A DNA stretch of 64,000 nt from Tenodera sinensis (GCA_030765045.1 CM060962.1:264095647-264159646), one strand, 5' to 3'; positions 20,975 to 36,414 are shown, counted from the first letter of the stretch. The notes: generated from the sequence alone by a model not told the origin. Program-made: numbers and translations.

Positions 20975-23900
20975 GATAGAAAATTAATAGTGGAAATACA
21001 TTACAGTAATACATTCTGGAAGAAAGAATTTGCGTCTTCCACATGACTTTCTTTACCTACTGGCGTTTATTTTTGTTTTATATGTACCACAAAGTACCCT
21101 TAGGTAAGCCAATTTTCCTATCGACTTCATATTAATCAATGCAAATATTGGTGTCACATTTTTGGAAGCGGTGCGCACACGCACAAAGACAAACACACAT
21201 ACAAACTTTTTTTTCTAAAAGTGCTTCTTGGGATGCGAGGTTCAGGAAGCCTAAAATTGCGAGTTTTCGGTGAAATATAAGTAGTGAATTTATGAGTGGA
21301 ATAATACCTTCTCTACTTATCATAACTTAGTAGTAGGGAAAGTAAAAATCACACATTCTCTTTCAGACAACTCCAAAACTAATTATTTGCACTAGTTGAT
21401 ATACAATCATATAAGTGATTTCATAAAGCTTTCTGCTCTCAGATAATCCTACAATTTTTTAAAACTGAACTGGAATGAAAAGGACATCAATCGCACATAC
21501 AGAATGTTCACTATATATTTATCATCCCAATATGCTACAGGAATATAAAAAGATCTTTAAGAGTTCGTTCTGAGGAAAAAAGATAAACCAATTTGTCCAT
21601 ATAAATGGTTGAGATGTGGGTATTCCCTGAAAATGTATGTAGCCCTCATGATCATGGCTAAACGGTAGAGGGAATTAAAATTAAATTGTATAAAACCACA
21701 GGCATCAGAGACATAAGCGCACACCAAATAAATGGATTTAGCAAACATATTGAAAATAAGACACTTTTCATTTGCCTAATGCTTGAGGTTTGAGGAAGAA
21801 CTAAAAGCAGATGGTCATGAGTGTGCAAGCAGATTTGCGACCAGGCGTGCTATGCCAGAAAACTTTTGAAGTTAAAGACAAAAGGAATGGGAACTTCCTT
21901 CTACCATATGTCTGCTCATAAATCGATTAATCTTACTTTATGTGGGAGTAATTCATTTATCAAATTCCCCTTAAGAACAAGAATTCAGCAATGACTTCAA
22001 AAGATGAATGTTCTCCCAGAGAATTAATTGGGCAAATTGTGATGCCCTTAGTTCAAAGGAAAGTAGTTTTATTTTTCATACTATTGTTTAGCTAATCCTA
22101 AGTGGGAGTAATTACTTTATAGGATACTGTAAAACAACGGTTAACCCCTACACCCCTCTTCTATGAAATGTTCCGGCTAGTCACGGGAAAGGTGTTCGCA
22201 TCAACCATATAAAAACTGGTAAGTAGGCATATGTACCAATATTTATGTGCACTTAGGTTCAATCTGGGCCATATGGTATTAGAAAGATTTAGATTGGCAA
22301 TGAATGCGTAGCTCCACCCCCTAAACGTTAACTATTTTCGTCCCCTCTTGCATTACTCTATCTAGTTTATTGACAAGTTGCTGACGTCATCCTAAAGGAT
22401 GGGTGAAGGATAAGATTGTCAAAAAGCAGTGTGTTCTTCTTAGTTCATTATCATTCAGTTAATAATAGTAATCTAATAAACGTAATAATGTTAACAGGTT
22501 GAAAACACTAAAAACAGTTAAATTTGTGTAAAGCCTTTTAGGCCAATCAATCAAATCAGTTGCATATTGAGCATCAATTAACTATTATAATGTATTATTT
22601 ATTATTATTGTTGTGGTGGTGCAATTGTGCATCACAATAATAATTAACAATGAAGCAAATCATGCGGTACGGTTTTAGGGATATAACAAAGAGTTACTTC
22701 CTAGCAACGGTTATAACTGCGTTAACGGTTATATGTAACAGCTACCTCCAGTAACGATTAGGTGTAACTATATTTTATCATGTAGATGTCATTGCATTGT
22801 TATTTGCTGGAATCTAACAAGAAGTTTCTCTGTATCAACACTGATTACTATGGCGGCTGATTCACCATACCTGCACATATAACCACTTGTATAGATAGGG
22901 GAACTGAGCATATAGGAACCTGTATATAAACATTATGTGATGGATATAGGAAGGGAAAATATGTCAATACTGCCAACACAAACATAACTGAAGTTAAGCA
23001 TATCATAACTTAAGTATTCTTGTAGTTACAACATCATAATAACATTTTGAAAAGCAATGTTGCTAGAGAAGAGAAACATCAACTTCCAAACACACATTAT
23101 TACCTAACATCACAAAAGTTGTAGATAATCTCACTTGCCTACATATGTATAGTAAAGCTGATAATTAGTAGGCATTTTTCGCGACAGATGATAATGCACT
23201 TACGATTTCTTGCAGAGAAGATTAATAATGCACACCGAGTAGAGAAAACTAGTTCCTGTAAAGCGATACCAGTACACATGCAGTGAATGGTGTCATCCAG
23301 ACACAGTAACCGTTCACGGGAGAACTAGTTACTTTTGTCTAAGTTACCTTTGTTACTGGGTAACTAGTTACTTTGTAACGTAATGGTTAATGGGAATGTA
23401 ACAATGTAATGGATACGTTGTTTGCTGTCAATCACGGATCAATATGCTGAAGTAGTTACAACGTAGCTGGAAACTGTATTAAAATTTTAAACACGTCGTC
23501 TAAAGTTGAGGTGTAACAGTCATACGACTTTCTTGCTATTAGAAAGCCAAATGCGGCCCTAATATAGGGGTTGACTCTTCCATTTATGCTCATTATTCAT
23601 GATAATGTTTGCCGAGAATTATTACAGGCCAAGCAATATACAGAAACGAAACACAGTTGATTTATCAAATATCGACTTTGTTATTAACATCGTGCAAAGG
23701 TAAAGAAGAAAAGTGGAAAGGATGAATATATAATGTTCTATTGATCACTACAAGATGGAAAATGCAACAACTCAACAAGGGTATACTTAAGAAAAGGAAA
23801 AGACAAACATAAAAAAATGTTAAAACTTATTGCTCTATATTCTAAGGTGTTGTTTGTTTTACAGTTATACAAAAATAATCCACAATGAAGACTACTTCAA

Positions 23901-24014
23901 AAGTGGTTAACAGAAAAGTCTATGTATTTCAATATCCAAGTATATGAAGCAGCGTTTTGATAAAAAAAAAAAAACGAAATGAGTTGGAGGGAATTTCATT
24001 AAAACCTTTGCATT
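20753..24014. other. Intronic stretch with poly(A) tract and one repeat fragment
   Basis: Contains a 34-A run at 20937-20970, a near-palindrome at about 22596-22650 centred on GTGCAATTGTGCATCAC, and a stretch at 23330-23410 rich in GTTAC/GTAAC words. No coding sequence recognised. Confidence 0.45.
21175..21348 (+). repeat. Dispersed repeat family, 3'-end fragment
   Basis: GCACACACAAAGACAAACAC followed by CTTTTTTTTCTAAAAGTGCT and ends with GGGAAAGTAAAAATC, matching the post-microsatellite part of the long copies. The 5' part is missing. Confidence 0.6.
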
Positions 24015-24170
24015 GCCTTAAATACACGTGAACTGTCTAAAAATATATTTTGAGGGGTGAAATGACCTCAAAATTTGTACTTTCGATCAAATCTCGATAT
24101 CCAACATTCTTGTGAATTACGAAATTTCCTCTGTCTAACATGGGCAACCAGTAGGGAAAGAAAGAATTCA
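24015..24170 (+). repeat. Dispersed repeat family, diverged 3'-end fragment
   Basis: Includes GATCAAATCTCGATATCCAA and ends AACCAGTAGGGAAAG, corresponding to the terminal segment of the family. Confidence 0.5.
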
Positions 24171-25924
24171 AATATTCTGTTGAAAACTGTGTATGTCTAC
24201 AAATAGTAAATGTTAGTATATTATATGTACGGGACCTCATGGATATAATACGATTAAAACTGATGGTTCTGATAGTAATAACTTAATAGTTAGTAATTGG
24301 TAAATTCCCGAAAACTTGAGTCATCAAGAATAAATAATGGTAAATCTGCAGAAATGTTTCCCCTATAATACTTTACGGTTAAGGTTATTAGAATTAAGTA
24401 AGATTGCTTTAGATTAGTTGAAACTGCCGAGACTATAAATGTCGTACTTAATCTCATATAAAACGGAGCAGTATACAACTTCTATACACTTTATCATCTT
24501 TCATTACTGTTCTGAATACCTAAAGCATTCCACTAAAGGTCCTCCAAACTCTAAAGTATAGCATAATGATCTCAATGACTAACAAAATCAATTTTTGACA
24601 AAATCATAGAAAAATAACTTGCGTAGTAGTTTGTAACAAAGTCAAAGTCAAAGTAAAGAAAATATTGATAAAACTAAAAATTACCAGAGTGAGAATATCC
24701 CTAAAAATCGAGTATTCCTGCACCCAAAACACCTTGTAGTAATAATGATATATACATAAATTTATAACAAATAGCAAATCTTCATGAGATGTTAAAATTA
24801 CCGCTTCATTTCCTCAGCAATAGTATTCCCACTCTGAGATACTCTGTTCAAAAGTTGATTAATTTTGCCGATTTAAAAGCACGGGCGGCTAAAAATTGCT
24901 TTTTCCATTTGGTTTTAAAAGCGATTTGCACATCAGTTTACACGGTAAAGTTAGGAGATTAAAAGAGGCATTCATCTTTTTCTCTCTCTGAAATAATCTA
25001 CAGAGCCGTAGTTTCCTCGCTCACTCTGTTCATCTACATAAAGCAGAATTTTAAATGCTTTGAAAACACACGCGTTAATACGTAACGGAACAATTTCCTT
25101 TCAGTTAAGCGAGGTTACGTGTGGGTGACAACGTGTTCCGCGCGTTTATAACGTGGACAAGCATAATCCTGTTGTAGCAGTAAAGTACTTCAAGGTAATA
25201 ATCGTAAAACTCTCTTATCTGGCGTATAAAGACTCCTAAGTGTGCTGCAATAACAGCTTTATTTACACTCCGTAAACCATCTACTTCTAGAGGACACGGC
25301 TAAGATACGAACTAGCATTCATGGTGTCGACATATTTATGTACATCCGTACATTTGTCCGTTATTAGAACCAACAGCTCTAATCTGATCCTTGAGCAACA
25401 CTGGTTTCATCATGCAGCAGTTACAAAATCAGTGAAATGCGATTAATAAATACATACTGCAGAATTTTCTTCAACAATACCTTAAGTGCCAGACTTTTCC
25501 GGTAATTTAATTGAAGTTAAGGAACCTTATGGTCATGATAATTGAAGATCTTTCGGCAAAAACAAACAGTGCGACAAAATCATTGTACGAGAAATTTAAA
25601 TTGCATTTTTTGACTATCCTGTTGTGAGCATACATAGGACTATTGCAGCAATCACACTCTGTGAGATACGAGTTTCTGAAATGTAGCGAGTGTAACAAAA
25701 ACAACAATTTTCCACAATACTTGCAACAAAAGGAACCATTTCCACAAATTTCAAATAAAAAGAACCATCGCCCACAATATTTACAACAAAAATAAATATT
25801 GTCCTCAGTACTTTCATCAGAAATATCCAGTCAGGGTTACTATCAAATTTATTTCTTTATGCATTTATTTATTTATTTATCTGTGTCTTAAATATGTAAG
25901 AATGATTAGAATAACAAGAATAAT
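24171..25924. other. Intronic stretch without recognised genes
   Basis: AT-rich. No motif-bearing ORF, tRNA-like boxes or inverted repeat seen. Confidence 0.45.
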
Positions 25925-26070
25925 CCATGACTATCTCTATGATCTGCTGGTTAGCTTACTAATCTTCAAAACCAGAGTTCCCGGGTTCGATTCTCGTCTT
26001 GAACTTTTATTTAGCTAGGATTATTCCTCATTCTCCCTACAGTCTGAAAAGTTGAATGACTGTGACTGTG
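25925..26070 (+). mobile_element. tRNA-like SINE fragment, family with TAGCTAGGATTATTCC body
   Basis: A tRNA-like head with B box GGGTTCGATTCTC at about 25983 is followed by TTAGCTAGGATTATTCCTCA. The same order (head, then TGGCTAGGATTATTCCCTAT) occurs at 61373-61480, so the two belong to one family. Confidence 0.6.
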
Positions 26071-26808
26071 TTGTGTAAACTTAATATAACAACCAAAGGT
26101 TATACAAACTCAAAGATTAATGCCATTGTAAGGGACTGAACATTATTGCCGTTGACCAATTGTATTGTTCCAAGAGGTCAAAAGCCGCCGATATGACCTT
26201 AGATGTTGAAGGCGGCACATAAATGGAACATAAAAAGAAAGAAGGACTGAGATACCATAATCAAAACAATAGCACTAGCTACAACACTGACCTTGCAACC
26301 ACAGTACGAGGCTCCTGTTCCACTAAATATACAAAAACTGAAAGTTGCTCAACCCTTTGGTGGTCACGCGGGTGTCCAGAACACCCCAGTCGTTCTTATC
26401 GATGTATTATTACACAATGGATAGGAGTGTACCTTCATGATCTTTGGTACCTCTCAGGAAAGTAATGTGCGAGCCTTGAGTAAACATAGAATCAATGATG
26501 GAAGCCTGAATACCAAGAAAATACGCACACAGGGTCGCAGCTAGACAGGTCACAGAGACGCGCGGAAGTCCCTAACAAGTGCTGAGATCTCTTGATCCCG
26601 GCGCCAGGTCCCGCCAAGCAGCCATCACACCGCGGTTCCGGTGTCGCACTAAGCGTGCCCCCGCCCCTCCCCCGACGGAGCACAAGGCCGGCCAAACGCC
26701 ACTAGCGCCGAGAACAGCAGTTACCACGCGCAATCATCCGCGCCATCTGCCCGGTACTGTCAACACTCCACGCCTGAAAGTACACCTGAAAGATGATAAG
26801 GAAATGGA
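26071..26808. other. Intronic stretch with a GC-rich block
   Basis: 26500-26760 is markedly GC-rich and, on the minus strand, includes a segment similar to 20550-20590 (GGGACTTCCGCGCGTCTCTG). It is probably part of the SINE/LINE-derived body next to the SINE at 26810. No gene seen. Confidence 0.4.
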
Positions 26809-26809
26809 A

Positions 26810-26985
26810 TGAAGGGAAAGTAAACAGTGCTATGAAATAATGCACCACAGCATTCGCCTAAGTGACATCGGGAAATCATGGAAAACCCCATATCAGAGTG
26901 CGCGGCCACGGGGATCAAACCCGCGACCTCCCGAATGTGGGCCATAGACTGAGCTATCCCGCTGGGTATGCGAGGTCTAACTACA
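26810..26985 (-). mobile_element. tRNA-derived SINE
   Basis: On the minus strand GCGGGATAGCTCAGTCTATG (A box) and GGTTTGATCCCCG (B box, about 26909-26921) sit at tRNA spacing. The body continues towards 26810 (TGATATGGGGTTTTCCATGA, then TTAGGCGAATGC). The intact boxes suggest a fairly young copy. Structure downstream of the B box is SINE-like, so it is not a functional tRNA gene. Confidence 0.7.
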
Positions 26986-27039
26986 GTCATTCCTTCTTGG
27001 TTAGTAATTCGTTATCTTCTTTGGTAATCTATCATCTGT

Positions 27040-27450
27040 CATTCTGTCACTGGATCTTTCTAGTTTGTTTTATTTTCATCAATCTTGTTAACTGAGAAAA
27101 TATTCACGCCAGGTCTTATTGTTTTATTTCTTATTTTATCAACTTTAGTAGATCTCTGACACAACTCATTAATTTTATTTCCGCAGAGTGTATGCGTGAT
27201 CTCTCTTTTTTGTTACCCTTCACGATTCGGAACCATATAATACAGTAGACAAGATATAATCACGTATAATTTACTTTGTGTGTCTTTTATAGTCTTTATT
27301 CCTTAACTTCTTTCACTGTTTGGACAAATTGTTCAAATCTATTCATTTTCCTCTCAATATCTTTCAAAATTAAAGTTAATGTTAGATCCAGATAATTGAA
27401 AAGAGACCTGTTTCAATATTTTCACGTTTGTTGGTATACTCGATCTAACG
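27040..27450 (-). pseudogene. Heavily decayed LINE RT C-terminal relic
   Basis: The minus strand translates in pieces, with stops, to FNYLDLTL, then WFRIVKGN, then SAEIKLMSCVRDL. The order matches the F-x-YLG motif and the AEMKFLR-x-VAG segment of the relics at 53249 and 57240. It is too degraded for a clade call. Confidence 0.4.
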
Positions 27451-27599
27451 GTCTATGTTCTACATATTTGTAGATATGGTTAAAGTTTAATATAACACTT
27501 TTTTGCTTAATCTATACACTGCTACATGTAGATCTATCTTCTGTTTATTGGATAACTGTTTCATCATCAGATTACACTTCGCTTAGTGCTCCCCACATG

Positions 27600-27895
27600 A
27601 TCTAATCGACCTTTGGGGATAACCTCATTCCACCAAGCAATGGCATGACTCATTTCTGAGGTAGAGACACCCAGAGGGCGTGGTCACCTGCTACGGTAGG
27701 CTGATGATAAGCATAGCGGTGGAATGAAAGGACCTACAGTTTTTACCGTGGACTCTCACACGTTGGACCTTGGGGATATTTCACATGAGCTAGAGGTGAA
27801 GGTTTGGATATATCGACTTAAAATGGCCGCCCTAGAGACGGAAATCGAACCACGGAGCCTGAGTACTAGAGCGCTAGAGAAACCACTGTATACAG
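27600..27895 (-). mobile_element. tRNA-like SINE fragment
   Basis: On the minus strand TCTAGCGCTCTAGTACTCAG (head) and GTGGTTCGATTTCCGTC (B box, about 27838-27854) precede a body running towards 27600. The A box is degenerate. Confidence 0.45.
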
Positions 27896-27899
27896 TAAA

Positions 27900-29949
27900 G
27901 TATTTACAGACGTGTTACATTAATTTTGAACCCAAACTATATTTCACCTTTCTTCTTCATCACTACTAATCATTCCAAACCAGAATTCACTCTGATGTAA
28001 ACAAAAGAACGTACTTTCGCTTGTTACGGACTTAGCCACATACCCTTACGCCAATGTAAATGGTTTCTTAAAAAATCCATTTTATCATTAAACATTGGGG
28101 TATGAAAGGTATATAACTGCACACGTCACAGCGGCTATTATACAAAAATGCTGCTAAAGGTAACGGATATGCACTAACCATTACGATATTAAAGATATTA
28201 CAAAATAATTTCGTTAGTGTCGCCTGCTATTGTACTAACGCTGGGGGTATCTTTCTTGTGAATTACCAACTATAAGTTTATCACTTCAGTTGTAATTGTA
28301 AAATGTTTCTGTTCTATTTTTTGTGGTGCTTGTATATTTATGCCATTATTGTATTAAGAGTGGGAATAAATAGTCATTATTGAATACAGACAAATATCTG
28401 GCACTATGGCTTATTGTCTAATTTTCTACGTAATAAACTTTGTATAATTGAGAAAGAAACCATAGTAATTGCTGGAGCGTGAAGATTTGGACCCCCATTT
28501 TCACAAGTGATGTTTCATAAAAAAAAAAATGTATAATTTCTAAAGGATATGATTAAGTACATTGCTGTCAGTTTGCTCTGGTATCAGGATCCATGTAGTG
28601 TTTGTAATTACTAAACCATTTACAATTCAGAAAAGGTCATAACATCCCTAAACGTTCACTGCCATAGCTGGGATTTGAACCAGATTTATTCTAAGCAACG
28701 GAGCTACCATGGCAACATTACGGTACGATATTATATTTGTCAACTGACTTCCTTTTTTTCCCCGGTAAACCACAAGATGATTTCCTGCAACCCTCCCACC
28801 GACCCCTTAACGACGGTTTCTTTAACAGGAAACTTATGGCAATCACACCATTTTGTGTTTTTAGGATTCGCAACTGCAGAGCTGCCAGCACATGTCGAAC
28901 AAAAACCGCCAAAACGCAGCCCAGGGTTGAACACCTTCGACACAACATGTAGCCGAGGGATTGAGGGCCCTCAGCGCAAAGTGCAGCCGGGGTACATATA
29001 TTTTAAGTAGAGGAGTGAAGTAGTTGCTGTTAAGAGTAGTCAATCCCTCAATTATGTTGGCACTTGCCTCCGCTCATGCGCTATACGGCTATAGCATCAA
29101 GATGGCATGTCTTAACTTTGCTATAAAATAAAGCGTTCCAAAATGGTAGGTGGGTTGGTCACATGGTCTGGGTTATTTAGTAAGTGTTTGAATGTACAAG
29201 TTCAAGTGTCGATACGCAGAAATAATAGGACATTAATGAGTCGGTACAGAATGTGCTGTATGCTGCAGGAAATGTATGTCGCACAGTAAATGCATTATGG
29301 ATATTACTTGATGCATAACAATAATCCTAACTTATGTTAACACTATTATAAATTAAAATGCTTTAAGCAAAACGACCCTCGAACTTTTCATGTTGCACAA
29401 ACGCGTCTGCTATATAATTAAAACATACTTACCTCTTAACAGTATTATGTTATTGTTTTTATAACATCATTAGGCTAATGGTACTCAGTAATTAAATTGC
29501 CTATTTGTATTAATATTAGTAACTAGCTTGCAGATAATAGTCATTATCATAATGAATTCGCTATGTCACCTACTGTTATTATTACGCCATGATAGAACAA
29601 GTAATTTACGATAGTGGTTTAAAAAATAAATGAAGTTCTATTACTGAAATGTCTGTTGTATAACCACACAATCTTAATTATAATATGTACACTACTATTT
29701 AAACAAAGAAACCTTGTTTGTGCATGAAAGGTAATCATAAAGGCCACTCTACTGATTTGGATAATAACCCTTTCACTATCCGAAAGTGAGTTTGTTCTGA
29801 CCGATATGGGACTGTAAAACATAATAATTTAATTTTAGTTCCTAAATTACTAAAATATTAAAAAGGAATTACAAATTTCCTGTATTTGAATACGAACCCC
29901 TCCGAGTTAATAAGGGAATATACTTAACAAGAAGGTATTTTCTTAAGTT
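27900..29949. other. Intronic stretch without recognised genes
   Basis: AT-rich apart from a moderately GC-rich block at 28760-28995. One tRNA-like piece is at 28657. No gene seen. Confidence 0.4.
28657..28716 (-). mobile_element. Short tRNA-like fragment
   Basis: The minus strand starts TGCCATGGTAGCTCCGTTGC and has GGTTCAAATCCCAG, with ends that pair (TGCCATGG with CTATGGCA). It is about 58 nt, too short for a full cloverleaf, and the anticodon arm is missing. A decayed SINE head is more likely than a tRNA gene. Confidence 0.35.
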
Positions 29950-29954
29950 GAGAA

Positions 29955-30510
29955 TGCCGTCACAGAATATTGTGAACAAATGGCCAAATCGGTCCAGTTA
30001 TTCTTCTATCACTTTATTCTCCTTCAAAAAATTTGCACAAATACACAGTTCTGTTCTACTGACGTCAGCACAGTATACAGTCTTTCGTGGCATTACAACA
30101 CACCAACTCACAATGTTTTTCTTCTCGTAGCCTTCATTCAGTCCTTTCACTCTCTACCTTCACTTTCTCTACCTCTCGGACACTAATTCCGACGATACAA
30201 TCACTCAACATTCATTAAAACTTCTTCACTTTGACGCGACGTATCTTTCACAGATGTATCGCACTCACTGACACACTGACGGAGCCAAAAACTTCCTACC
30301 TTACGCGAAGCGGAAGTTTTTATACCAGTGATGGCGTAGCCAGATCTTTCTAGAACACCTGCAAACAAGCCTGCTGCCCGACACTTCTCGAATGCCATGG
30401 AAAACCCTTTGTGTTGCCGCTTAATTGTTATTAGTCACGTGTTTGCTCGTGTAATTGGTGTGGTGAAACTTGAATGTGAGAGCCTTTGTGCACGCCGGTC
30501 TGTTATGTGC
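29955..30510 (-). repeat. LTR-like repeat, copy 1
   Basis: The reverse complement of this region is homologous along about 450-500 bp to 57810-58330. Shared blocks: AAAGATCTGGCTAC, then GGTATAAAA, TCAGTGAGTGCGA, ACGTCGCGTC, GAAGTGAAGAAG, and a late TTTGTGCAAA. A TATA-like box inside a moderately GC-rich, non-coding, dispersed unit suggests a solo LTR or an internal promoter region of a retroelement. No coding part, primer-binding site or target-site duplication was seen. Confidence 0.5.
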
Positions 30511-32194
30511 TGTGAAGCAGCTTAGTCCCGACTGTCCTTTGTTTGCATCGCGCCCGGCGTCACAATATAAATACTTGCTAAATTCCGCAGAGTGGAAAAA
30601 CAAAAGCCAGTTACATTTTATTGCACAGAATATACGTAGGTGGCCATGATCTAACACTTAAACAAACAGAAGCCAGAGTTTAAATGTGACAACCGATCCC
30701 TATTATATTTGTTTTAGTTGCCTTTATCAAACACAACAGCTGTGTGGGTAATGAGACAGTGCCAAAACCTTTTTTAAGGTAATAGTTGCTCAGTGCACAG
30801 GTGCTATCCAGTCATGTGATAAAAGAGACAATAACAAAATGAAACATATGGCAAATTCATAATACATAAACACAAAAAGTGAACATAGCATAACAAAACA
30901 TATGAGAATAAAATAAAATCACTGTGGCATCAGAAAGTCAGGAATGAGGTCAACCCCAATCAGGTCCCTCAGTAGCCCTGAAATAACAGGGTGATGGTGT
31001 TGTGAAATGCTTTTTAGCCTTTTTTATAGTCGCTTTAACTTAAAGTCATGTCGTAACTTTACAATTCATTGTACATTTAACATTGGAATTAGAAGATAAC
31101 ATGTATTGTTGTACATTTAATACTGGAATTAAAACATATTATACATATTTATACTTCTGAACAACCGAATTAACTTGAGACAATCAGTTGATGTGTTAAG
31201 TGTTGACTGAAGCTCAATGGATACTCTGTTGATTCGAAACCTCTGAATAACTTTTGTTCCAATTCTATGAATGCACAAACTGAAGTTTGTGGATCTCAAA
31301 ACCTAATAACTCTCATATAAGAAACGTTTTCTTCATTTTCGATTGCATTTATATTGTAATTATCCCACTAGCTTTAAATATGGAAATACATTGAGAAGAA
31401 GGTTAATTTGATTTCAAGCTATTTGTGGAACAATTGGAAGAACTTGGGCAATAAAAGCAAGAAAAGAAACACAAATTGTTCGGTAGCAAAAAAGGAAAAA
31501 TCACATATACAAGCAGTAGAGATGAAGTTCATTAGATATTTTTATTCCAGCTCCTGCCGAGTGTGAATTAGGGTCTGTGACAAATTTTCGAATACACAGT
31601 GTATAGCGCAATTCAGAATAGGCAGCACAGGATGCTTAGTGCCGGTGCTCTCTTACTGCACGACTTGGCTACACACAGTTTGACGCACGCATCATAGGAA
31701 AATATTGAACTTAAGTTGTAAGTTTGGTATTTATCGGATATTTCCTTTTTAAGTTATGTTATTCACAGAAATGGACAAACGATCTTGTGAAATGCCCATA
31801 TCAGAATCAAATTTTTGGTTGGAATGCAATGCTTCCTCCACATAATAAATACGGGTAGAAAAATTAATAATCAGAAGTTTTTAGCAGCTTTGGACCAACG
31901 ACGTATTCATAACGTAAAGTATGAAGTATTTTGTCAATTTTCTAAGACTATAAAACTCATTTCACTCAAATGAGCAAAAAGTGTTCCTTTTGTTATTTAT
32001 TATGGCACCACATACACAAAATTATACAAAGTCACACAGAAGGCAAAGGTCTTCAGAGGTTATTCACTTAAAATTCAACTATGTTTTGTTTGTCATACAA
32101 ATATTTTAAATATATTATGGTGTTTCAGTAAAAAAGCTAGAACTGCTATTCAGAAAGGAAAATATTGAAATATATCTCGTGTACATGTAACTTG
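30511..32194. other. Intronic stretch without recognised genes
   Basis: Contains a small imperfect tandem pair at 31070-31137 (TGTACATTTAA...TGGAATTA twice) and one repeat-family fragment near 31690. No gene seen. Confidence 0.45.
31690..31865 (+). repeat. Dispersed repeat family, diverged fragment
   Basis: TTGAACTTAAGTTGTAAGTT, then TTTTTAAGTTATGTTATTCA and TTTTTGGTTGGAATGCAATG follow the order of the family's region around and after its microsatellite. The microsatellite itself is absent. Confidence 0.5.
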
Positions 32195-32348
32195 AGGTAG
32201 TGGAGTTTTGGTGAATATCTTCGTTTGGGATTGGGAAATATATAAAATTTTTATAGTTTTTCAATGTATCCTTTTCTCTAGTTATACTGTTCCCAAACAG
32301 GCCCATAGGAAGACTGACACACAGAGGTGGATAAAACACACCCCCCAC
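32195..32348 (+). repeat. Dispersed repeat family fragment abutting the giant microsatellite
   Basis: GGTGAATATCTTCGTTTGGG, then CTAGTTATACTGTTCCCAAA and GACTGACACACAG match the family segment immediately upstream of its internal CAGACTGACAGAC tract. The (ACAG)n array begins exactly where the small internal tract lies in the other copies. Confidence 0.6.
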
Positions 32349-34940
<2,592 letters not shown>

Positions 34941-35303
34941 TATAGTTGGCGACGACGCAAATAGTGAATACTAGAATTTTGTGCTCATCAACTTGTCTTA
35001 TATTTAAGTGTATTCACCGTTAGTTTCGTAAAAGTTTTTGTCTCATTTGATTAGTTATTGTGTTGGAGTGTTGTGTTATTGTTCGTGAATACGGGGATTA
35101 TTTCTGTGAATAAATATAAGCAATTTTAATAAGGACTTTCGCATGGTCAAGGACTTGATTCCTAAATATTCTAGGAGGCCTTGGTGTGAATTTTAAAGAA
35201 ACATCAACATTTTAATTTAATTGATTTGTACTCTAAGGAAAGGATCATTTTAGGTGAAAGCTCGGAAGAGAAATACATCTTTTGTGCCTGAATTGTTCTC
35301 AAG

Positions 35304-36413
35304 ATGACCAATGAAATAAAAGATGATTTGGATATTGCTCTCCAAACATTAGTGAGCATAACTGAGATAAGCAAAAATCTAAAGAAAGAACTCAAGAGCC
35401 GTATCCTTGAATCTGTAAGTACAATAAGAAATGTTTGCATAAAATTTGAAAGCGATATAGCATTGAAGAATTCAAAAATTAGTGAATTAGAAAGTAAAAT
35501 AGCGAAACAGAACGCTGAATTACAACGCGATGCTATGGTTGGGGCAAAATCGTCAGGCAGACAGTTGTTGCCAAGTTCGGAGGGCGGTGGGATCCAACGC
35601 CATATGAAATCTTCTAATCAAACACGGAATCTCTATTCCGAAATAGTTACAAATGCAGGGAAAAGAGAAAAGCGATATAAAATGTTCATTAAATCAAAAA
35701 GTGACCAATCTAGTGAGGATGTTAAGAAAATAATAAAGACAAATATTGATCCAAGAAATGTAAAGGTTGGGGTCTGCGCTTTAAAATCTTTAAATGATGG
35801 AAGAGTAATGATACAAACCAATAGTGAAGAGGAAGTACAAAGATTAACAACAGCCATTAATGAAAAATGTAGCGAACTGTTGGAGGCAAAAATCCCCAAA
35901 TTATGGGATCCTAGCCTAGTAATTTATAACATCCCAGAAGAGATTACTATAGACAATGCGGAAGAAATTATTATTGCACAGAACCTCTGTTTTAACCTCA
36001 ATACAGGAGATCTAAAACCAAAGTTTATAATAACAAATAGGAAAAACTCACGTCACTTGGTTGTATCGGTGAGCGCTCAAATAAGAAAGCAACTGGTGCA
36101 TAACAAGCTGAAGATAGGATGGCTCATTTGCAACACAGAGGATTATATCAAAGTTAATCGCTGCTACAAATGTTGCCGTTATTTCCATAAAGCAGGCAAT
36201 TGTAAAGGAGAGGAGACCTGTGCCCGTTGTGCAGGGAAGCATAACACAAGGGACTGCAAGGCAGCAGATAATGAACTGAGATGTGTGAACTGCATTAATC
36301 ATAATAAATATAATAAATATGCAAAAAATAATGAGAATCACTCAGCGTTAGATAGGAACTGTCCATGCCTACAGGTTGCCACGGAGAGATATAAAGAAAA
36401 TATCAATTACTAA
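35304..36413 (+). CDS. R1-like LINE copy A, ORF1 (Gag-like)
   Basis: 369 residues, intact. Residues about 5-75 are rich in charged and leucine/isoleucine positions (IALKNSKISELESKIAKQNA) and look like a coiled coil, a likely oligomerisation region. A central basic region follows. The C-terminal CCHC knuckles are CYKCCRYFHKAGNC and CARCAGKHNTRDC, and the third is CVNC followed by H and C in NHSALDRNC, near residues 290-355. ORF1 proteins of R1-clade elements have three such knuckles and bind element RNA and target DNA. It ends with the TAA of TAAAATG, the ATG being the presumed ORF2 start. It is nearly identical to copy B; differences include Ser/Cys in the region after GRQLLP. Confidence 0.9.
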   Translation: MTNEIKDDLDIALQTLVSITEISKNLKKELKSRILESVSTIRNVCIKFESDIALKNSKISELESKIAKQNAELQRDAMVGAKSSGRQLLPSSEGGGIQRHMKSSNQTRNLYSEIVTNAGKREKRYKMFIKSKSDQSSEDVKKIIKTNIDPRNVKVGVCALKSLNDGRVMIQTNSEEEVQRLTTAINEKCSELLEAKIPKLWDPSLVIYNIPEEITIDNAEEIIIAQNLCFNLNTGDLKPKFIITNRKNSRHLVVSVSAQIRKQLVHNKLKIGWLICNTEDYIKVNRCYKCCRYFHKAGNCKGEETCARCAGKHNTRDCKAADNELRCVNCINHNKYNKYAKNNENHSALDRNCPCLQVATERYKENINY

Positions 36414-36414
36414 A

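Noticed and set aside
26905..26985. Possible tRNA gene on the minus strand
   Set aside because: A and B boxes are good, but the sequence continues into a SINE body and does not close an acceptor stem.
28657..28716. Possible tRNA gene with pairing ends
   Set aside because: Only about 58 nt, no proper anticodon arm; treated as a tRNA-like fragment.
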